64,000 nucleotides of DNA from Hyperoodon ampullatus (lineage: Eukaryota > Chordata > Mammalia > Artiodactyla > Ziphiidae), in contig OX457075.1 of assembly GCA_949752795.1 (NCBI GenBank), positions 9,096,701-9,160,700 of the forward strand. Reading direction: 5' to 3'. The notes under the pieces were generated by a model that saw only the letters and a list, made by a program, of their open reading frames with translations, was not told the origin of the DNA and did no database searches. This document shows, one piece after another, positions 57,850 to 64,000 of this stretch. Position 1 is the stretch's first letter. Every line of letters begins with the position of its first letter. A program made the translations under genes and the position numbers.

Positions 57850-58390
57850 TTGTAGTGGAAATCCTGAATCACAGGCTACACGTATCTTCAGCTTTTCTAG
57901 GTGATGCCAAATTGGTTTTCAACGTGGTTTTAACAGTTTTAGTCCTATCAGCAGGATGTGAGAGTTCCTGTTTCTCTTGGTTCAGGCCAAACATGATGGC
58001 ATTGTTTAATCTCTTAATTTCTGCAAAACTGGTAGGTATATAATGATGTCTAATAGTTTAATTTGCATCGCCTTGATGGCTAAAGGATTTGAGCTCCTAT
58101 TCAAATATTTTTTGACCACTGGATTTTTCTCTTTCCCAAAATGTTTATTCAAGCCTTTGGCCATTTTTCTACAAGATTGTAGGAGTTCTGTTCTTATTCT
58201 TGACACAAGACCTTTGGTAGTCATGTGTGGGGCCAATATTCTTTTTTTCCCCATTGTGGGGCTTGTCTTTTTGCTCTATTTCTGGTATCTTTTATGTGAA
58301 TAGGAGTTCATAATTTTAATGTAGTCATTTTATTAATCATTTCCATTATGGTTAGTGATTTTTACCTCTTTTAAAAGAAATTCTATCCCA
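57850..58390 (-). mobile_element. Old L1 fragment, antisense (tentative)
   Basis: Diverged antisense L1 wording at 'gcatcgccttgatggctaaaggatttgag' and 'caagcctttggccatttttc'. Minus frame 58006-58254 has weak ORF2-end-like content. Confidence 0.65.
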
Positions 58391-59180
58391 TCCTGATTTT
58401 ATCAGTTCAACTCTCCTTCCCCTCAGTTTTGTAAGAAGATTGAGTTTACCAGGGGATTGCAAGCTGCTGATTCAGCCTCGGTTCGACAGTGCTAAACCAC
58501 ACTTAGAACAATACTTTCCCATTAAATGGAAAGTGCTTCAGTGGCAGAAATAATGTTTTTTCCTTTTACTGGTATGATGGCATTGTCAAATGTTCTCATT
58601 GATTATAGACCTGAAGATTTGCTGGTTTAAGGCAAAACCCTTCATACAAAAATCATCAGTAGAAGATACATTCCTACTGATAGCTTGATCTTAGAGAAAA
58701 TGCTACAGAAATATTGGCTCTTTGCTAGACAGTGGTAAAAGACAAAAGAAATGGCAGGGTTATTATAGTATCATTCAGTGTGCTTCAGTTTTATTCAGGA
58801 AGTGAGATTTTCCTTTATTCTAATGAATTAGAAAACAATTGGTACCATCCCAGCTCTACAGAGGTTAAAAAATTTTTTTTAAGATAGAGTAGCAAAATTT
58901 CTAGGACATGTTTAAAATGTCATACTATCATTCAACATTTGTCTACCTGTTCTTTATCACCAGAGAAGTACAGTGGATTCAACCAAACCTGGGATCAAAA
59001 ACATTTGCAGGGGGAAAAAAATAATTCCAGAACATTCCAAAAAGCAAAACTTGAATTTGCCACATGCTGACAGCTATTTACATAGCATTTACATTGTATT
59101 AGGTATTATAAGTAATCGACAGATGATTTAAAGTATAAGAGAGAATGTGCATGTTATATGCAAATACTATGCCATTTTAT
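58391..59180. other. Unassigned intronic DNA
   Basis: No element or exon recognised. Confidence 0.45.
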
Positions 59181-59183
59181 AAT

Positions 59184-59282
59184 ATATAAGAGACTTGAGC
59201 ATCCATGGATTGTGGTATCCACAGGGGTCCAGGAACCAATCCCCTGAGGATACCCAGAGAGTATTCTTTATTCTATGGCTTT
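59184..59282. repeat. Tigger/MER8-like DNA-transposon end
   Basis: GAGCATCCATGGATTGTGGT, then ATCCACAGGGGTCCAGGAAC and CAATCCCCTGAGGATACCCA, are the ends of a pogo-type element. Confidence 0.7.
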
Positions 59283-59805
59283 CTATTTTAATAAACACAG
59301 TCAAAACCTTCCTGTTAAAAGACAGCCTCCACTCACTTACTGAAGTGAATGTTCTATGTTTTGCTTGAAAATACACCATCCTTGTACCATGATTAATGTT
59401 TACCCCTGGGCTTAGAGTGCTCATGCAGACTGCCAGGGCTTATAGGCACAAATCAGGAAAATACAGCCACAAATCATTTTCCCTAAATAAAAAGGTCAAC
59501 TGGTATTAAATTAGTTCATTTACAGAACTCATTGAAATTAGCAGCATGATCTTAAATTGCTTCTTGTTTGAGGACATTTGCCTCATTAATTCTAAACAAC
59601 CTGAGAAGACTATTAAAGTCTCATAGAAAAAATTGACCAAAGGACAAGATTCACAGCACACTTTGCCTAGAGGACAAATGGTAAATCCCAGAAAATGTAT
59701 ACACAGAGAGAGAAATGCAAGGTGAGGGAGTTTAACTTCCACATTCTACATAGAAATCCTCTTTTTTTTTTTCCATTTATTTGTGCTTTCATTTTTCCAG
59801 CCAGG

Positions 59806-60201
59806 GAGAACTTTTTTTTTTTTTAATGGTTTCATTGACTTCATTTTTTTTTTTTTTACATGTCTATTCTTTTCCAAATTCTTGTTACAGAATATTGAGC
59901 AGAGTTCCCTGTGCTATACAATAGGTCCTTGTTGGTTATCTATTTTAAATATAGTCGTGTGTATATGTCAATCCCAAACTCCCAGTTTATCCCTCCCCCC
60001 ACCTTTCCCCTTTGGTAACCCTTAAGTTTTTTCTAAGTCTGTGAGTCTATTCCTGTTTGCAGCAACATGGATGGACCTGGAGATTATCATACTAAGTGAA
60101 GTAAGTCAGACAGGCGAAATAAATATTACATGATATCACTTTGGAATCTAAAAAAAAAACAATGGTGCAAATGAACTTATTTACAAAACAGAGAGAACTT
60201 T
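59806..60201 (-). mobile_element. Twin-primed L1 with 5' inversion and target-site duplication
   Basis: 59815-60059 is antisense L1 3' UTR (tail at left). 60060-60192 is sense L1 sequence that normally lies directly upstream of it. The 9-bp GAGAACTTT duplication flanks the whole at 59806-59814 and 60193-60201. The extreme 3' end of the L1 is replaced by T-rich sequence at 59815-59860. Confidence 0.85.
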
Positions 60202-60214
60202 CTAAAACACAAAC

Positions 60215-60680
60215 CCAGTTATGTAACTCTCCAATTCAGTGGTTCCCCTTTGCCTTTAAATTGAAGATCTAGATCTGGTTTCCCCTCCAGCTGCCCAGTT
60301 ACTCTTCATCACACCAGACCCTTTCTGTTCCTTGAGTTTGCTATTCTCTGGCTCACCTTTGAGCATTTTTACAAGCTTTTCCTTCTGCTTCCTTAGCCTA
60401 GGCTAATTTCTACTCATCTTTTAGGACTCAGCTTAAGTACCCCTTTCCCTAAGAAGCCCTCCCTGAATCCATAAGCCTGCCATAGGTGCCCCTTTGCTGC
60501 ACCTTACCGTAACCTGTCACCCTAACATGACTGCCGGCTAATTCTTCTGTGTCACTTACTATAGGTTTTGTAAAGAGAGAGACTGTGTCTTATACACCAT
60601 TTTATTCCCAGAAGAGTTGCCTGGGCCTTATTGGGAGCTCAATAAATAGTTAAGTGAATGAACAAATGAATGATTAGATT
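60215..60680 (+). repeat. L2 LINE 3' end
   Basis: ORF2-end wording ('cttttaggactcagcttaag', 'taagaagccctccctgaatcc') is followed by the terminal GAGCTCAATAAATAGTTAAG and GAATGAACAAATGAATGA. Confidence 0.85.
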
Positions 60681-61116
60681 AGCTTGGCGCTTCTTGAGCC
60701 CTTTCCCTGTACAAAGCTATGTTCTTGTGGAGGACTCGTGTATCACTCTCCTGAAACATACCCTCAATAAGCACTCAGCATTTTCCTGGAGAAGAGTCAT
60801 GCACTCGAGTTACTAGAGTGTAAGGCACCAAAAGTTTCTAATAATGAGAGTTCTGAGGAGGAAGCAGTTATTTTCACTTGGAGACACCAAAGAATCCTCT
60901 GGTGTGGGAGAAGGTGGGCAGTTCCATACAGTTCATTTGAATATCAACTGATGCTATGTAAGATTTGGATAAGAAAAGGAGGGGGCTGGGAAGGGCATGC
61001 TGATTACAGAGAAGGAACAGTAGGAGCAAAGACTCAAAGGAAGAGCATTATTCATACATTCCTTCATTCGTTCATAATATGCAAATATTATTCATTCTTA
61101 ATAATCAATCATTAAC
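60681..61116. other. Unassigned intronic DNA
   Basis: No element or exon recognised. Confidence 0.45.
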
Positions 61117-61736
61117 AAATTATTAAAGGTTCTTGTTTTTTAATCCAATCTGCCACTCTATGTCTTTTGATTGGAGCATTTAATCCATTGACATTTAAGG
61201 TTATTATTGATAGATATGTACTTATTTCCATTTTTTTAAACCTTGTTTTCCAGTTAATATATACAATGGAATACTACTCAGTCATAAAAAGGAATGAGAT
61301 AATGCCATTTGCAGCAACATGGATGAGCCTAGAGATGATCATACTAAGTGAAGTAAGTCAGAAAGAGAAAGACAAATACCATATGATATCACTTATATGT
61401 AGAATCTAAAATATGACACAAATGAAATTATCTATAAAACAGAAACAGACTCACAGACATAGAGCACAGACTTATGGTTGCCAAGGTTGGGGGTGGGGGG
61501 TGGGGAAGAGATGCACTGGGAGTTTGGGATTAGCAGATGCAAACTATTATATGTAGAGTGGATAAACAACGAGATACTACTGTACAGCACAGGGAACTAT
61601 ATTCAACATCCTGTGATAAACCATCATGGAAAAGAATATGAAAAAGAATGTATATATATGTGTACCTGAATCACCTTGCTATACAGCAGAAATTAACAGC
61701 ATTATAAATCAGCTGTACTTCAATTAAAAAATTATT
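61117..61736 (+). mobile_element. Twin-primed L1 with 5' inversion
   Basis: 61127-61253 is antisense L1 ORF2 endonuclease-region sequence (TTTTGATTGGAGCATTTAAT). 61254-61728 is sense L1 from the ORF2 end (TATACAATGGAATACTACTC) to the 3' terminus (GTACTTCAATTAAAAA). A short AAATTATT duplication lies at 61117-61124 and 61729-61736. It is low in complexity, so the exact ends are less sure than for the copy at 59.8 kb. Confidence 0.8.
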
Positions 61737-61850
61737 GAATACCTCCCTGCAATGGGTAAAACACTGTGCTAGGCACTAGATATTCAATATTGAGTTAAAC
61801 AAACTCAGTCCTTGCTCCATAAGACTTTTACTACGGGAAAAGAAAAACAT
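61737..61850 (+). repeat. Ancient repeat fragment (tentative)
   Basis: 'attgaatacctccctgcaatgg' and 'cactgtgctaggcactagatattcaatattgagttaaacaaactcagtccttgctcc' match the same old repeat type as 10090-10210. Confidence 0.5.
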
Positions 61851-64000
61851 TATATGACTAATTTTATAATTATTATCTACCTATAATCGTAAAGATACTC
61901 TATACTATAGGTAAGAGGAATGTCATGCTTATCAGGAGAGTGAGATTGAGGGAGGGGATTTTTTATAATGGATGAAATCTAAGTGTGTTCTAATCCTGAT
62001 AGCAGGGATCTAGAAGATCAAGTTAAGATACAAATGAAAGAGCAAGTAACCATAGGTTACTGTTGCATAAAATGCAGAAGAGAATGGTGTCTGGAGAACG
62101 TGGATGACCTTAGATTAAAAAGCAAAAAAACAAAAACCAAAAAACCCAGAGGAGCTAAAGAAGATGAACCTGAGCATAGGGGTTTGGAGGTTTCACCAGC
62201 AGTAAGTTGAGGTGACACCTGTGTTGTTTTTCTCTGTGAAATTGGAGACCAGATTGTTTCCTGATGGTAAAAAAAGAAAGTTAGAGAAAGGGAATGCCGT
62301 GAGAGGTTTGAAGAGCATGACAGTGGGCACTTGTGGGCAAGAAAAATGCAGTTCACTTTGGCTCAGGGTTTGAGCTGTGGGAAATTAAACTGGGAGGAGA
62401 AATCAGGGCAAAACTGTACGGGCATCGGCTATAAAGCTCAGCATGCCTGCTTCAGCTTCTGACTGCCTTACTGGAGAAGAAGTAGGAAAGGAACTGTAAC
62501 CAAAAGCTACTTTTTTTTTACTTAAATAAAGGAGATCCTTTTTTTTTTTTTTTTAAACGCCTTTATGCGTCTTGGTTGTGTTAGGGGAGAGGAAAAGCTC
62601 TTGTCTTTCACTCTGTGCTATTTCTGGACTTGAGAGAAATCCTTGGAAGAAAGGATATCACAGAGCACCTCTTGCTGAAAAAGTACATAGACCACCTCAC
62701 ATCTCTGCATCATCAGTGGATGGAGACGGCCCTTATCAGTGTCCATCACAGATGATCAGATGGTACCATCACAACAGCTGGAACAGAACTTAGAGACCAT
62801 TTCATTCATTGACAGCATATCCCGGCTCACAAGGCACTGCTGGGAAGTGAAAACCCACTGCAGCCTGCATCAGCGGATCAGGGTTCTGGAGCACTTTCTG
62901 TAGGGCATGAAAAAAGATCACTTAAATCCTGTCTTCCTCATTTGTACAAAGGAATCCTTTGATTCATCCAATTTTGAGTACTTTAAATTGCAAATGTTGT
63001 TAAATCGCTGACCCCAGTGCAACCTCCAGTCAGTCATGTTTTAGCCATGACTTTCTACAATATGCAGTTCAAAGAATTTTCCTTGTCCATCTTATAGCAA
63101 CCTCTTAATTCTTCCAATCAATTGAGTGCCCTTCTCTTCATCCTATTAAGAGGTTATATCTATTTTGAAACATAATCAAGCACATCATCCAATCCAGGAA
63201 AGGCAAACATGGTTTGGGAGAAATGTAGGATTCTGTTTTCTATTTTCAGGCTAACCTATCTCCATGTCTTTCAGTCTACAGAACAGCTGTAAGTTAGTGT
63301 CTTCAAGGGGCCTATTATGTCTCCAAGGTATCATTTTTACTGTCGTTCTTTGACATTCCCCCCACCCCCCGGGAGCCTTCCTTTAACATATGTACACTGA
63401 AAAATACAGGTAAATAGTCAACCATATCTTTAACCTGACTTTGGGAAATTATCTCAATGTTCTTGGTCCTGAAATGCAAAGAAATAAAGTAAAAGAAAAG
63501 CACAGTCATAAGTCCAATTAGTATCTTGCTCTGCTGCTGAGCTTTACCTAGACCCTAGCTGACACTGACTTTGCAGGGAATCATGAGGAGAGTAACCATA
63601 GAACAGATGCCTGTTTGTTTGCACATATAAATATGTGCAAGATCATTATTAATTTTTTAAGGCAACACATGGGCACACACACCCTATGGACTGAAATATG
63701 CAAGTACATTCTGGGCAAAATTTGAATAGTGGTTGTCTCACCAACCCCTTATTTTTTGCCCCCCAACAAAAGGTGATACTTGCAATGGAATAGTCTCAAA
63801 CATTTTTTTCTGTCATATCTAGTGATCCTTTTATGTCAAACTACATAGTTTCAACCCTAGAGGAGACAGACTTACTGTAAAGTGGCATATGCTCAGTTTG
63901 AGTTATTCATTTAGCCCCAAATTTCAATTTCAGGCAGCCTGAGGCTAGCCTCCCTAGTTTCCCATGCTCTAATCATCCAAAAGCCCTTTGCGCCCCCTAT
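61851..64000. other. Unassigned intronic DNA to the window end
   Basis: About 2.1 kb without a recognised element. T/A homopolymers lie at 62511-62556. No FREM-like exon was found in any frame. Confidence 0.45.

Larger units (their letters stand above)
45382..64000 (+). other. Intron downstream of the FREM2-like exon (runs past the window end)
   Basis: I looked for the expected next exon, continuing the CSPG repeat after ...HLAYV, and did not find it before the window end. The interval holds L1 copies, one SINE, MIR and L2 relics and unassigned sequence. Confidence 0.6.

Noticed and set aside
63240..63300. Possible small exon (TTTTCAG acceptor, then a GTAAGT-like donor at CAGCTGTAAGTTAG)
   Set aside because: Chance splice-like signals around a 38-bp or 14-bp segment with no FREM similarity.
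1..64000. CRISPR array, operon, phage or other microbial system
   Set aside because: No direct-repeat/spacer array or dense coding is present; repeats are dispersed mammalian retro-elements and microsatellites.
1..64000. tRNA, snRNA, Y RNA or 7SK genes
   Set aside because: None recognised; the only tRNA-like sequence is the degenerate head of the SINEs.

Overview
This window is mammalian nuclear DNA, almost certainly from a cetacean. The evidence is the set of young, nearly identical tRNA-derived SINEs of the cetartiodactyl CHR-2 type, each starting near GGCTTCCCTGGTGGCGCAGT and ending in a poly-A tail. There is also one CHR-1-type SINE and many L1 copies whose 5' UTR resembles the bovine-type L1. 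There is no bacterial, plasmid, phage or CRISPR content.

The only host coding sequence I can support is one 248-bp exon on the + strand (45134-45381). It has a clean acceptor, an open frame through both splice sites and a consensus GTAAGT donor. Its translation reads as part of a CSPG repeat of a FRAS1/FREM extracellular-matrix protein, and I recognise it as most likely FREM2, probably the exon after the very large first exon. The rest of the window is then flanking intron: about 45 kb upstream and 18.6 kb downstream. No other intact gene is visible; the longer open frames are L1 ORF2 pieces, SINE read-through or simple-repeat artefacts.

Layout: 1-8.4 kb is mostly 3' pieces of L1s, many antisense. 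8.4-11.1 kb is old unassigned DNA. 11.1-13.3 kb is a 2.1-kb antisense L1. 13.3-19.8 kb is old L1/L2-type debris plus unassigned sequence. 19.8-23.9 kb is a decayed antisense endogenous retrovirus with one LTR, broken into by SINEs. 24-31 kb carries SINEs, old sense L1s, MER5A-like fragments and a Tigger-like DNA transposon interrupted by a SINE. 31-37 kb is mostly unassigned. 37.4-38.4 kb and 40.7-41.3 kb are L1 pieces. 42-45 kb has three SINEs leading up to the exon. Downstream come a short L1 tail, an L1 5'-end-only fragment (48.1-49.1 kb), a near-full-length antisense L1 (50.3-56.3 kb) split by a SINE, then L1, MIR and L2 pieces, including two L1 copies with textbook 5' inversions.

I found no previously undescribed biological system. 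The most interesting points are: a young SINE ending 88 bp before the exon's acceptor, with an AG-free stretch between; oppositely oriented SINEs on both sides of the exon; two twin-primed L1s with target-site duplications; and the nested insertions that give a relative time order. Repeat family names come from recognised sequence, not a database search, so subfamily assignments are tentative.
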